Below are positions 47,136 through 57,375 of a stretch of DNA of 64,000 nucleotides, piece after piece. How positions within the stretch are numbered: position 1 is the first letter of the stretch; every line of letters starts with the position of its first letter. The position numbers were made by a program, and so were the translations under genes. The stretch is taken from positions 7,546,948-7,610,947 of the forward strand of contig CM034610.1 in NCBI GenBank assembly GCA_020091685.1. The letters run 5' to 3'. This DNA is from Lutjanus erythropterus. Taxonomy: Eukaryota > Chordata > Actinopteri > Lutjaniformes > Lutjanidae. Below the pieces are notes generated by a model. That model was not told where the DNA came from. It saw only the letters and a program-made list of their open reading frames with translations, and did not search any database.

Positions 47136-48389
47136 TGCACAATGCAAGTGAAGGCATCATCCCCTCCAGGCTTACGCCTAGTTGAGATGATCTGTCAAGT
47201 CTCAAAATGTTGACACAGAACATATCTGTAGATTGTTCAGTACAAACGTATTTGATTTACTTTGCTGAATTATAAAACTTATTGGTAAAAAGTTAAGGCC
47301 ATATATACAGGAAAATATACTGCAACCCATTCTGCTTGTTTTTAGGTTAAAAGAAACATAATTTGAGTTGAGTTTTTTGAGTTTTCCTAAGGAGATACTA
47401 TAATTCAACATCAATCAAAGATAAATCAGTGATGGACAGTGCCATCCATAGCTCATATTACATTACATTATGTATATAGGCATCAGTTCTGTATCAAAGA
47501 AAATTAACATGATAGTGAGTAGGGTTAAGTCATTTTATTTGCTATACTGATATTACTCAAACTGTCCATTGTCGAAATCCATCACAGTCTCCAGACGAAC
47601 TTCCTCTGTCAACTTTGACATATCGTACTTGCCGTAGTTATGCACAAACATAACAGAGAGAAATGATGGCCAACGCTGAATAAGGCCTAAGTTCTAATGA
47701 AGTGGAATTACCCTTTAAAGATATAGCACAAACACAGCAGCTTACACAGTAAAGGCTTCCCTCAGTTAAAGCGTGTGAGACAGCTCGTCCTACTGAGCCC
47801 ATTTAGCGCTTGTTATTGAGGGAGACAACTTCCCCGGGACAACAGTCACATGCGATTTTGTTGATCAAACCTGGCCTCGAGTGCTGCTGTCGCCATTAGC
47901 CGGACAGCTGTGATTAATGCCTGTGAACCTGCGACCTCAACCCCTGAGGTGTTTTGCTTTATGACTTGTTCCCAGCCTTTATCATTGACTCTCGGGTTTG
48001 AATCCAACAATTCTTACTGAACGTCTGTGGTACTGTGTCTAATTGAAAATGCTAAAAAATGAACCAGTTAAGTTTTGGGCGCTAACTAGACTGGAATGAG
48101 AACTGCTATCATGTATTAGTATACTCCACTTGCAGCTTGAGCAGCCATCTTTTACAGAAGTCATGTTTAACCATGTGACCGAAGAATACAATGATTGAAC
48201 TTATCGTTGACCAAATCAGGGGCAATTAATCACGCATACCAACTGCTGAAATGCAAACAAAGTGTTTGCCTCATCTATGCCTTTCTAAGAAGAAAACATT
48301 GGTAAACACTTTGGAAAAAACACTTTTTCAATTTCTTTCAGAAAGTTGATGAGGAATGATATCGCTCTTATGTCTCCACATTAAGCATG
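47136..48389. other. Non-coding; candidate block 47755-48000
   Basis: 47755-48000 is unique and contains TTTAGCGCTTGTTATTG, TTTTGTTGATCAAACC, GTCGCCATTAGCCGG and GCTGTGATTAATGCC; it may be regulatory. GGGTTTGAATCC at 47995-48006 is a lone B-box-like word without an A box. Remainder unremarkable. Confidence 0.35.
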
Positions 48390-48571
48390 GCACCAGAGCC
48401 AGATGTCATTAGCCTAGCTTAGCATTAAAAATTCTGTTAATGTTCCTAAACCATTATTTTCATACAACTTAAACAAGACAAGATACATTGTTTTAATTTA
48501 TGAGTTTTGGATGTTTTGGTAGGCAGATTTTTTTTTCAGTTTTAACAGTCATGCTAAGCTAAGCTAATTGA
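48390..48571. repeat. Fragment of an AGCTTAGCTTAGC-type TTAA repeat
   Basis: CTAGCTTAGCATTAAAAATTC on the left and ATGCTAAGCTAAGCTAATTG, then ACCCTTTAA, on the right. Read from the other strand, it starts TTAAAGGGTCAATTAGC. Typical fish DNA-transposon remnant, imprecisely bounded. Confidence 0.55.
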
Positions 48572-48628
48572 CCCTTTAAAAGTTCTGCATCTTTTTGTTG
48601 TGTGTTTCAGTAACAGTTCAGAAAACCT

Positions 48629-48870
48629 GATACTTCGATCAACTTTCTCCTTTTCCTGTAAAAGTGAAATAGGGTCACATCTTAAATTAGCTAATAATAG
48701 CAAAATGCTAGCTAACAATAAACATTGGCTAGCTAAATGGTGTGTTTTAATAATATTAGCTAACCTCAGATAAGATAAGATAAACTTTACTGATCCCATG
48801 CTCGGAAAATTCACCAAGATGTGACCTTATGTTGTTTTCACAAGAAAAGGTGAAAGTTGACCAAAGTATC
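48629..48870. mobile_element. Palindromic element, copy 1
   Basis: GATACTTCGATCAACTTTC with CCTTTTCCTGTAAAAGTG on the left is mirrored on the right by ACAAGAAAAGGTGAAAG and TTGACCAAAGTATC. GGTCACATCTT sits at the inner edge of each arm. The central part has AGATAAACTTTACTGATCCC. Same family as the neighbour at 48920-49216. Non-coding. Confidence 0.75.
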
Positions 48871-48919
48871 AAGTTTGCGCAACTAACTGACCCTTTGTAA
48901 GCCCCACCCCTTTCACCCT

Positions 48920-49216
48920 GTGCTCCAATGACAATTGAGACAGCTTGGTACTATGGCCGACTCTACCCTTTTCCTGTAGAAGTGACGTAGGATCACATCT
49001 TAAATTAGCTACAATTAGCAAAATACTAGCTAACTAGCAAGCTAATCTACGCCAATCATTAACTGGTTAGTTAGTTAGCCTTTTGCTAACATTAGCTAGC
49101 TAGTACATTTTATTGATCCAACACAGGAAGTTCACTAAGATGCCATACTGTCTCTTTTACAGGAAAATGAGAAAGTTGATCAAGGTACCAAGCTTGCTCA
49201 ATTGTCACTGGAGCAC
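48920..49216. mobile_element. Palindromic element, copy 2
   Basis: The arms are longer here. GTGCTCCAATGACAATTGAG with CAGCTTGGTAC on the left is mirrored by GTACCAAGCTTGCTCAATTG and TCACTGGAGCAC on the right. CCTTTTCCTGTAGAAGTG and TTTTACAGGAAAATGAGAAAG mirror internally. The centre is GCTAGCTAG-rich with TTTTATTGATCC. It lies about 50 bp from copy 1, same orientation of centre. Confidence 0.75.
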
Positions 49217-49315
49217 TTAGCTTAGCATAGAGACTGGAAATATACAGACCTGAGAGTGGTATCAAGCTACTCATCTAGCTGAAAACAAATAAGTGTGCTT
49301 CCCTTCTAACAAGCA
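49217..49315. repeat. Fragment of TTAGCTTAGC-type repeat
   Basis: TTAGCTTAGCATAGAGACTGG, then CAGACCTGAGAGTGGTATC and ACAAATAAGTGTGCTTCCC, words I recall from the end of a common acanthomorph element. Truncated. Confidence 0.55.
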
Positions 49316-50640
49316 CAATTCTGTTTAGCCGTGTATATCACATATTACCATAGTTTCAACAGTATTCCTAAGAATTTTTAATTTGTAGTTAAGAACAGTT
49401 TCACATTAAGTTATTAAACATCAATAATTCTGTGTGACTATTTCTAAAGAAGCTTAAGCCCAGTTTCAAATATCTTTTTACCTGTATAATCACCGTTTAC
49501 TGGGATCTCCTCCTTTCTCTTTACCTCCATCTCTCATGACCATTTTCCTTGACTGAGGTGAGATTCTTTCGATGGCGTGTGTACCCCTAAACCGAGGTGT
49601 TTATTCTGCCCCGAGTCAGCCTGCTTGGGAAAATATTTTTCCCCCAATCTCCAAAATGGTATCTACGTTGCCATGGACTGAAGGCAGGGTCCCGGCAGAG
49701 TAAACATCAACAGCCGGGGCTGCAGGCCTCTGCTGTTTGGCTAAGCAAGCCTTTCTGGGAGTTTGGAGCGAGGGGGAACCTGCAGGAGCTGCGCAGAGTG
49801 ACGGGCAAACAACGGTAAACACTGACCCCCTTCCTCAGAGCCGGCCCCTGGGGCTCAGTCAAGTGTCCGTTAGGCTAAGTGAAGGTGAAGCACGTCACCG
49901 TCAGTTCTGCTCAATCACTGCCTTGTTTAGGGAGTTGCTTGAGCCCCATGGTTCACAAGTTCATTAGCTTGTTAGCAGCCGAGGCTGGGGTCCTCAAATA
50001 CTGCAATTTTATTCTGGGGCCTCGTTGTTGTTTTTGACAAGGACTTATCTAACCTGGATAGCATTCGAGAATGATTAGCCTGCCTATGTAAACATTTTCA
50101 TGGATGTTTTTCTCTTTTTTTTCTAGTTCTCTAAATCTGGTCTCCTTTCTCAATTTCTCCCCACCATAACAAGCAATTTTTACACCTTCTTATGAAAAGG
50201 TTCACACATGTTCAGGTACTTTGCTGCCTGTCTAAAAATAAATTAATTCATTTTTATTTAAATGTTTCCTGGACTTTATTCCCAGCTATAAAATGTCCAC
50301 ATCAGTTGGAGCTTTTAGGAATTTCACAAGGAGCAACTGTATGTAACATAAACTAATGTTGCAAAACTCAGTTAGTCTTCTGCACTACTTAATATTTTTA
50401 TAATAAACATGAATCAAGTTACCATGTGTCACTATTCATGATGAAGTCATGGGGAATTATCACTTGAACATTATTTTACTTGAACATGCATTTGTTGGGT
50501 GGCCAGAAACACAACTCCAAATGAATGGTAGTGTTGTTCTGTTTATGCTGGATGTATGAGGCAGCTGTTAGCCATAACAACTTAGGGCTAGCAATAGCCC
50601 CCGCTGATGCCCCCATGTTTAGACAAATTTAGATTTAGCT
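49316..50640. other. Non-coding; candidate block 49500-49970
   Basis: 49500-49970 is unique and GC-richer, with GAAAATATTTTTCCCCC, GTTGCCATGGACTGAAGG, AGCCGGGGCTGCAGGCC and TTCATTAGCTTGTTAGC. Open frames on both strands (68-76 codons) overlap and carry no recognised domain. Regulatory or exon-like; I cannot decide. Confidence 0.35.
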
Positions 50641-50866
50641 ACATTGCCCTCTAAAAATGGCTTCCAGTGGGCAAAACATGATTAAAGTGCTCTCTAGAGT
50701 TCCCTTCCAGAGGAGAAAACATAATAAAATGCCCTCTAGCGTCCCCTTTCAATGGATGAAACATGATAATGTGCATCACGACTTTCGGCAGGCTGGTGTC
50801 CCACTGCATACATCTGGGGCCCTTTTTTCCACCCCTGCCCTCAGACAGCCTGAGTCCGCCACTGCA
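50641..50866. mobile_element. Minisatellite-bearing element of the second family, short copy
   Basis: The right end GAGTCCGCCACTGCA and adjoining TGCCCTCAGACAGCC are the inverse of the left end at 12186. Only about three of the 41-42 bp units are present (GGCAAAACATGATTAAAG, AGAAAACATAATAAAATG, GATGAAACATGATAA), against about 17 in the other copy. The left boundary is not clear. Confidence 0.7.
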
Positions 50867-51227
50867 TTAGATCTTGATGACAGATACCCATCTTCCTGTG
50901 TGAGACAGGCAACCGCACAGCAGGCAGAGCGAGAGAAAAAGGTATGAGACAAAATAAAAGCATAATTGTATCATTAATTTGGAGTGGTCTCCAACCTCTC
51001 CTGTTGCCCTCATGCTACGACATCCCAAGGGCACACACACACACTCAGGCACACACACATACACACTTACACAATATGGCATCCCAAGGGCACAGACAGA
51101 CTGGCCCGGTGCCCGGTAAGACCCTCAAAAGTCCCTTTATAGAACTGTTTGGCATCTTACACCAAGATCAACAGTCCTGCTTTTCACCATGTAGTTGCAC
51201 GACACACGCACTCACATACACACACAC

Positions 51228-51230
<3 letters not shown>

Positions 51231-51264
<34 letters not shown>
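51231..51264. repeat. (CA)17 microsatellite
   Basis: Perfect 34 bp run, with impure CA from 51202. Confidence 0.95.
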
Positions 51265-51266
<2 letters not shown>

Positions 51267-51570
51267 GTGTAATTCGGGAGTCTGCCGGGAGCCAGAGTTG
51301 AATAGGCTGCTTTTCTGAGGCAGAGGTAATATCAAAACGTTTGCGTGCAATAAAAGTTTTGCTAGTTTGTTTAATTTCCAGGCGTATTATTGTTTTTCTG
51401 TGGATGTTGATGGTATCCAACTTCAGGCAGTGAGGGACTGGAATAACACACACTGTTTTAATGGATGTGTTTCAGGGCTACCTGGACCCTGGCATCTGTA
51501 TTCAGGACAAAATATATAAACACTATGTATTAAATGGGTGTTAAGCTGCTGCACAAAGTCTTCCTTAACT

Positions 51571-51588
51571 TATTATTATTATTATTAT
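51571..51588. repeat. (TAT)6 microsatellite
   Basis: Perfect 18 bp run. Confidence 0.9.
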
Positions 51589-51620
51589 CACTGCCAGGGG
51601 ATCATGCAAGCAATTCTATA

Positions 51621-51626
<6 letters not shown>

Positions 51627-51656
<30 letters not shown>
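51627..51656. repeat. (TG)15 microsatellite
   Basis: 30 bp run, directly beside the outer end of repeat D. Confidence 0.95.
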
Positions 51657-51658
<2 letters not shown>

Positions 51659-51659
51659 A

Positions 51660-51955
51660 GTATCTGTGTGAGTGAGTGATCAACAGACCTCAAGATTGTC
51701 CGCTGCTAATCTTGAATATGACTGGACCAGTCAGTCTAATTCTTTTTTGTGCACATTCAGGACTTTATGCTGAAGGACCTTCTTTTTGTTTATGGCTCCA
51801 TGAAGGTGACAGCCACGGCCATAGGCATTATATTTTCAGGTCACCTCATTTTTGTAATATTTCAAGAACGCCTTGAGGGAATTTCTTCAAACTTGGCACA
51901 AATGTTCACTTAGATTAAGGGATGAAGTGATTCAGTTTTGGTGGTCTTCACTACA
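51660..51955 (-). repeat. Dispersed repeat D
   Basis: GATCAACAGACCTCAAG, TGCACATTCAGGACTTTATG, AAGAACGCCTTGAGGG and CTTCAAACTTGGCACAAATG match, on the minus strand, the order of 46765-47135. Abuts a TG microsatellite at its outer end. Confidence 0.75.
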
Positions 51956-52364
51956 GATATTATATGCAGGGGTGGAAGTAACTAATTAAAACATTACTGT
52001 AACTGAGTAGTTTCAATGGGTATTTGTATTTGAGTATATTTTCAAGTATGTACTTGTACTTAAGTATGCATTTAACTTTGTAATCTACTTAGTTACTTTT
52101 AAAATCACAATTGAGTACCGTGTACAATTCAAATTAATATCCAAAAGTTTCATCTGAATTTTTTTAGCCATTAATGCTATTTCACCACAATGAAAAGGAA
52201 AAAAAAACAAAAAGAAAAAAACACTGCAGCAGGTACAGGTTTGTGGTGACAGTGACCACTGACCAGAACAGAGCAGGAAGTGGCTGAAGATTTGTAGAAA
52301 GAGAAACCTCTTTGATTGAATGATGAATAATTCATTAATCAGTCCTACCAGGATTTCACAGATT

Positions 52365-52388
52365 TGTGTGTGTGTGTGTGTGTGTGTG
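52365..52388. repeat. (TG)12 microsatellite
   Basis: 24 bp run inside the hAT-type element. Confidence 0.95.
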
Positions 52389-52611
52389 GCGATTGTTTCA
52401 GTCTAAAATGCCTACTTTCATGTCAACTTTTCTTTTAAAAAAAATGTAATGCACATTGCAATCTTTTAATGAATTTTTGCACTGAAATTGCCAGAGAAAG
52501 TGAAAATTGCAACAAAAAAGTTGCCTTTTTTTTTGTATAATTCAAAAATCAACTTGTTTCAGGGAGACTAAAACCACATTCTGTTCTGAGCGTTCTACGT
52601 AACCGAAAAGG

Positions 52612-52833
52612 TTGAAAAGGTTCAGGATTAGAACAATTCTAACAAAATCTGCTTTATTTGTGCACTTGGGGGTTATTCTTCAAAGAATATATGAGATAAG
52701 AAAATATGAAAGTGCACAGAGCACTGATGTCAACAACAACTGCAATGTGAGGAGTTTCTTTAATTCTTGGAACTCACGGGAAGCTAAACTGATTTGTCAA
52801 ATTTGCAGAAAAGTTGCGGTGATGGGACATTAA
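52612..52833 (+). pseudogene. Possible BED-finger remnant of a hAT transposase
   Basis: The frame ends with FFNSWNSREAKLICQICRK. An aromatic residue, then Ala-x-Leu-x-Cys-x-x-Cys, is compatible with the first half of a BED zinc finger, the DNA-binding domain usual at the start of hAT transposases. The second half (the His pair) is absent because a stop follows. The context inside a CAGGGGTGG-ended element supports the idea, but the match is short and could be chance. Confidence 0.3.
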
Positions 52834-53060
52834 TTACAAGTTCATGCAGATTTCATGATTGAATTTGCATGAATCATCAACATCACAACTTCCTAGAGGG
52901 ACTGATTAAACATCAGCAGTTAAAAATAAACTAATATTCTGAGTAGTTTTTGAGAAAAATACTTTTTTTTTCTTTTTTTTAAGTATTTTTCTAACACCAG
53001 TACTTTTACTTGTAATTGAGTAATACTATAGTGATGTAACAGTACTTGCACTTGTCTAGT

Positions 53061-53995
53061 TGTCTGTTGGGTACATTATACCTTAATGTAATCATGCTTT
53101 GTTTGTTCTAAATGGATATAAATTATTTTGTGAGAGAAAAAACCCATAACTGTTCTTTAATCAATTTCACTGACCTCATCGTTTCCCCTTCATCCACTTC
53201 CACTCGCTCCTACTTCAATGAGACCTGCTTTTTATCAATGGGCTCTGCTGGACTGGACTTTATGAATAGGAGTTGCTGTGCAGCTCTTTGGATCTCACTC
53301 TCACCAAACATTTTAATGGTTTCATTCCAAAACACTCCACATCCATTTTAGAGAAGTGCTCCAACTTGAAACGCATCAGATATTCGAAACAGGTAAGTGA
53401 TTTTACTGTGAAATATAAAACTACTCTGTAAGCAACGGTCGCGAGATAATGAATCATTTTGAGCAACAACGTGCTCCTCATCCCACCGACGGGGCGGACG
53501 GGGTTAGCAAAACACACAACATGAAAGACGACATTATAAGGCCCTGTGTCTGTGGCTTTGACACAAAGAGGGATGTGGATGTGAAGTACGGTGACGCAAC
53601 ATCAGAGGGAAATGTTGACGCTATCTGAAGAAACTGCACATTCAGCAAATTTATTATAAGCTCAGAAACCAAAGGCATATATTGATAATGCATGGATTCA
53701 GTAGACGCTAACCTCACCTATAAAAAAATACTGTTTACACTGTATGTTCTCCCTGTGCATTTTTGTTAGCTCTGATCTGTTTTATCCTTTAACTCACTGG
53801 TTCCCAACCTGAGGTCTGGGCCCCCTTAGGGGGCGCTACAAATCACAGGAGGTCCACAAGACTGCTCTGAGGTTTTCAGAATTGTTAGAGTTGCACATGA
53901 ACTAAAATCACAATTTGTACAAAAGGCTGCATACAAAAATATGTACTTAATATCCTACATTAATTTGTCTGCAATTAGAAATAGTCACCCACACC
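53061..53995. other. Non-coding, one hAT-like edge
   Basis: 53797-53850 starts ACTGGTTCCCAACCTGAGG with GGGCCCCCTTAGGGGGCGC, resembling the CACTGGTTCCCAACC edge of fish repeats, but no partner end was seen. 53112-53517 holds overlapping frames on opposite strands without domains. Confidence 0.4.
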
Positions 53996-54360
53996 TCTGC
54001 AGGTTTCTTCAGGTTTCAGCAAGTTAAAGGTAAGACTTTTTAAGACTTTTTAAGACCATTTTGAATGTAATTTAAGGCCTCTTTCACATCCATACTGGCA
54101 AAAAAGTACAAGAACAGTTTGATTAGTGTTTACTGGTTCGATGTTGGGTTTTTTGTAGTTGATACAGAGTGATAAATACTTTTTTTCTCATAAACATTTT
54201 AAAGTGAGACTTACGTTAAATCCAATTTTTTTTACAGAAGTAATGTTAACTCCATAATTAAATTTTCAAGACCTGCCAAAATTGTATTGCTATTGTATTA
54301 ATTGTATTTACATTTTAAAGACATTTTTATGGCCTAAAATAAATAAAAAAACCCTGCTGT
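53996..54360. mobile_element. Repeat family E, copy 1
   Basis: CTCTGCAGGTTTCTTCAGG, CAGCAAGTTAAAGGTAAG and TTTTTAAGACCATTTTGAA on the left; TTTTTATGGCCTAAAATAA and AAAAAACCCTGCTGT on the right. The same series occurs at 60675-61012. The ends AGGTTTCTGCAGG and AACCCTGC suggest a short DNA transposon with imperfect inverted ends. Confidence 0.6.
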
Positions 54361-54968
54361 AAAACTGTATTGCATGCTGACTGAAAGAATGCTTGTCCTG
54401 AAGATTCGAATCTTTGACTATCGGGGAGCAGCCCAAATAATTTAGTAAGTAAACATGAGTAGGATCCCATGAATGCAGGGAAAACTCTGCTGAATGGCAT
54501 GCTGGGAAATGTAGCAAATGACAAACTGACACTGAAATAGACAATGCAACTCAAGAGGGGACAAAACTACTGTTTCCTTAGTTGCACTAAATGGAAATAA
54601 CAAACGACTACTGTGTATACAGGCAGGTCCAGAAGACAATCACTTCTATATTCGTAAAAAGTGAACATAGAGGAATATTTCTAGTATTTTGTGCACCATA
54701 GACTGCTGAGATTTCTAATGCATGCATGTGCCAAGGCTTGAGAGCTCTGCACATGCGTCTGAGTGGAGCTGAGACTGGATAAAGGATGTCTTTACAGCGG
54801 CGCTGTGTACTGCAGACGGAGGATCCATGATTGCCGACAGAGAGCTCTCTGAGTTCCTGTGTGATGGCCTGCCAACATCAACCCCATTACGTCTCCCCGA
54901 ACAGTGGCTCAGGGTTCACGAGGAGGGCTCGAGCACGCAGGGAAACACAACCGCACTACTTAACATCA

Positions 54969-54971
<3 letters not shown>
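54361..54971. other. Non-coding with ZNF143-like word
   Basis: Mostly unremarkable; contains the motif listed at 54493-54514. Overlapping minus-strand frames (65-78 codons) have no domain. Confidence 0.4.
54493..54514 (-). promoter_or_regulatory. ZNF143/SBS-like word
   Basis: On the minus strand GCTACATTTCCCAGCATGCC closely fits the ACTACAATTCCCAGCATGC binding word of ZNF143. Such words are common at vertebrate promoters but also travel in repeats. No promoter context is visible here. Confidence 0.35.

Positions 54972-55026
<55 letters not shown>
54972..55026. repeat. (TG)27 microsatellite
   Basis: 55 bp perfect run, the longest in the window. Val-Cys peptides across it are artefacts. Confidence 0.97.
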
Positions 55027-55030
<4 letters not shown>

Positions 55031-55627
55031 GGAAGAAAAGATCTTTTTTCTTCCCAGACGTGAAATATTTGACAGTTGAAACAAGTGATAATTACTGTAA
55101 CAAAGTGATTGCAGATATAGTTAATTAGAGACTCGGTTTAGTTCCATGTATAATCAGTTATCAGTTTATTTGAATGTGATGCAGCCAAAACCATAGTGCA
55201 TACAGTAATTCTGTTGTTGAAGCGTGGTGTATGTTTTCACTGGGAAAATGACAAAATGACCATATTGACCAAATTACACAAAAGGCAAAGAAAATGTGAT
55301 CACTTTCACCAATTGTGCCCACTGACTGCGTAGAAACTGCAGCTGGTTTATTCTTACTTTTTTGCAGGGTTGGAGATGCATCTTGCTTGCAGTGTCGCCA
55401 TCTCCGCAAGAGGTCTCAAGTTCCATGAATTCTCCTGCACTGAAACACAAATAATTACACTAAATCATCCTAATCAGTGGAGTAATTGAAGAAATTGAGG
55501 AACACAAAATAGGAGAGACCAGGGACAGCTGGACAGTTTTTGTCTCTTCCAGAATTTTTGTTAGAGCTCTCAAATTTTGACACAACCCTTACTTACTGCA
55601 AATGCAACTTCTTGCTTTTATTTTTTG
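55027..55627. other. Non-coding, no feature seen
   Basis: AT-rich; no repeat or exon recognised. Confidence 0.5.
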
Positions 55628-55810
55628 CACACTGTAAAAATGAAAAAGCTGAGAACACTCAATGTTTCAAGGCAACGTACTGCAAAAGATTTGAGCCCAA
55701 CTCAAACTCTTAAGTTTTGAAAAAGTTTTACCAACTTCTAACCGTTTGCTGAGATAATTTAATTTTCTTTTTACATCAGCATTTTAGGCTGATAAAACTT
55801 ACACAAAAAT
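55628..55810. mobile_element. Palindromic MITE, family F, half copy
   Basis: CACACTGTAAAAATGAAAAAG, AACACTCAATGTTTCAAGG and GCTGAGATAATTTAATTTTC match the left half of 28301-28755. The right half is lost. Confidence 0.65.
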
Positions 55811-56360
55811 AACACTAAAATGACAAAGAGGGGCAGAAGCAACCACTGCAGCTGTATCAAAACAAAGGCAGTGCCAGCTTTGGAGAAGATAGCAGAACAA
55901 AACCCACTGACACCTGCTGGAAATATTATTAAATTCTATCATTACACATATTATATTGTATGCCTCTGTGTACTTTTATGTTTTAAATCAGCTTCTTCTG
56001 TCTTTTCCCGTAAGATATGATTATTTTCTGTGACAATTCTGGATGGAAATTTATTATAAATGTTAAAATAAAATGTTTTACAATTTTGTAAAATACATTC
56101 AATTTGGTGTTATTTTATTTTTTAAAAGATATCCTAACAGAATAAATGCATTGATGTCTCGATTGAGAATTTATCAGAAGAAATTATAGAGTTATTATGG
56201 AAAATTCTGGTACATCTTGTGTTAAAAAGAACTACTAATTTTCTTCAATATACTCAGTAATGTCTGTGTATCAATTTTAACAAAATAGTAATATTTTATA
56301 GCATCTCTACTTAAATGTCAAGGGAAAAATTTTCCCATAAATAAAGCAGTGCACATCCTA
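55811..56360. other. Non-coding, very AT-rich
   Basis: No repeat or exon recognised; a 66-codon frame at 55820-56020 has no domain. Confidence 0.45.
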
Positions 56361-56550
56361 TCTGTCATCACGTGACAGAGACGATGCTTAATCCTCCGGA
56401 CGTCTCGGAAGCAGAAGAAATCCGGTATGATATCATAGACCCGGCGCTTTTTTGGCGGCTGTGTGGCCTAGCCCTGTTTGGTCTGTTGTCATAGCGACGA
56501 GGAGACAGGAAGGACGGATGCAGGAGCCAGAGTGAGGTGAGCTATAGCAG
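56361..56550 (+). promoter_or_regulatory. CpG-rich block with E-box, X-box-like site and splice-donor-like word
   Basis: After several hundred bases of very AT-rich DNA, about eleven CpGs occur in 145 bp. Motifs are a palindromic E-box TCACGTGA (56368-56375), GACGTCTCGG, CCGG words and GTTGTCATAGCGAC (56485-56498). The last resembles the RFX X-box (GTTGCC-n-AGCAAC type) found in promoters of ciliary genes. GAG-GTGAGC at 56534-56542 would make a strong donor for a non-coding first exon. This looks like the start of a transcript, but no TSS, coding exon or partner acceptor is proven. Confidence 0.4.
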
Positions 56551-56964
56551 GTGATCCTGCTTGTCTCCCTTTATATCCCTCCACCCCTGTCGCTGTGATG
56601 GATGACAGCTACCGTGAACAGACCTTGGCAAGCACTTCTGTGGATGTGTGTGTCAGTGTGTGTGAGTGTGTGTGTGCAGAATATATACGGAAGGCTCAGC
56701 CACTATGTTTTGAAGCCAATACTGATGTTTGGTGCAGTGGACTTTGACCAGTCAGTATCTAAAGTCTGTGCACTGCAACTCGAGAAAACACATCCGAATA
56801 GACACCGAAGAAACATCTTCACCAACTTGTCAACAGATGCACAGCGTTTACAAGAAAAAAATATGTTGGATAGAAACAAAACACCAGCAAAATAAGAAAC
56901 ACACTTAACAGCTTCACAATGCATCACCATCATCATCACCATAACTAGATATGCAAACACACAG
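56551..56964. other. Non-coding; 97-codon frame of unknown status
   Basis: A TG-rich run (56645-56677) ending in CAG is followed by a frame to 56895 (plus). The peptide after the TG run has balanced composition (for example DFDQSVSKVCALQLEK), but I recognise no domain. It might be an exon downstream of the 56.4 kb block; chance is as likely. Confidence 0.25.
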
Positions 56965-57375
56965 CTCTATTCAGAATCAGTTTTATTGGCCTAGTATCAG
57001 TACACATGCAAGCAGTTTTGCTCCCAATGTACTTTGTGCTTTGTACTGTACAAATTTACAGGGAGAAAAAGGCACACAGCTAAAACCATGGACAACACAA
57101 CTGAGAAAAGACGGGTTAAACAATGAAAATAGTGTAAATATATAAATATTATATATAAAGTGGAATTTTACAGGGGTGGGTTTACTCAGTTTGGGCCCAC
57201 TGCATTTTGTATTTCTTCCTCTTATTCAATCCTCGAATAAATAATACATCATTAAAATAAAGGTGGAGTTTGAAGAATGAATTGAGCAGTCTGTTCTTTA
57301 GTCTGGTGGATAACAGCAGATACTTCTGTATCTCTTGCCAGACAGCAGCAGAGTGAACAGCCTGTGACTGGCGTG
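56965..57375. repeat. Dispersed repeat with TTTTATTGGC end
   Basis: Starts CAGTTTTATTGGCCTAGTATC and, near 57285-57370, has GCAGTCTGTTCTTTAGTCTGG, GCAGCAGAGTGAACAGCC and TGTGACTGGCGTGAG. I recall these words from an abundant fish retroelement-like repeat. AT-rich sequence fills the middle. Class not assigned. Confidence 0.5.

Larger units (their letters stand above)
50867..51659. other. Non-coding dominated by microsatellites
   Basis: CA-rich clusters near 51030-51067 and 51202-51264, a (TTA)n at 51571-51588 and a (TG)n at 51627-51656. Peptides across them are Thr/His or Val/Cys artefacts. Confidence 0.6.
51966..53060. mobile_element. hAT-type element, right end decayed
   Basis: Left end CAGGGGTGGAAGTAAC is the hAT-type end seen at 27509-28231. 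GTATTTGTATTTGAGTA and TACTTGTACTTAAGTATGC follow, and inverse words (AGTACTTTTACTTG, GTAATTGAGTA) reappear at 52998-53055. The expected terminal CCACCCCTG is missing on the right, and no second copy of the left flank is found. At about 1.1 kb it is longer than the 723 bp element and may retain part of a transposase (see 52612-52833). Confidence 0.65.

Noticed and set aside
47995..48006. tRNA or SINE B box (GGGTTTGAATCC)
   Set aside because: No A box lies about 45 bp upstream and no stem pairing is visible.
51966..53060. Complete hAT element with target duplication
   Set aside because: The right terminus CCACCCCTG is missing and the left flank attatatg is not repeated on the right.
56602..56895. 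97-codon frame as an exon of a new gene
   Set aside because: Starts in a TG-rich low-complexity run and shows no known domain; kept only as a possibility beside the promoter-like block.
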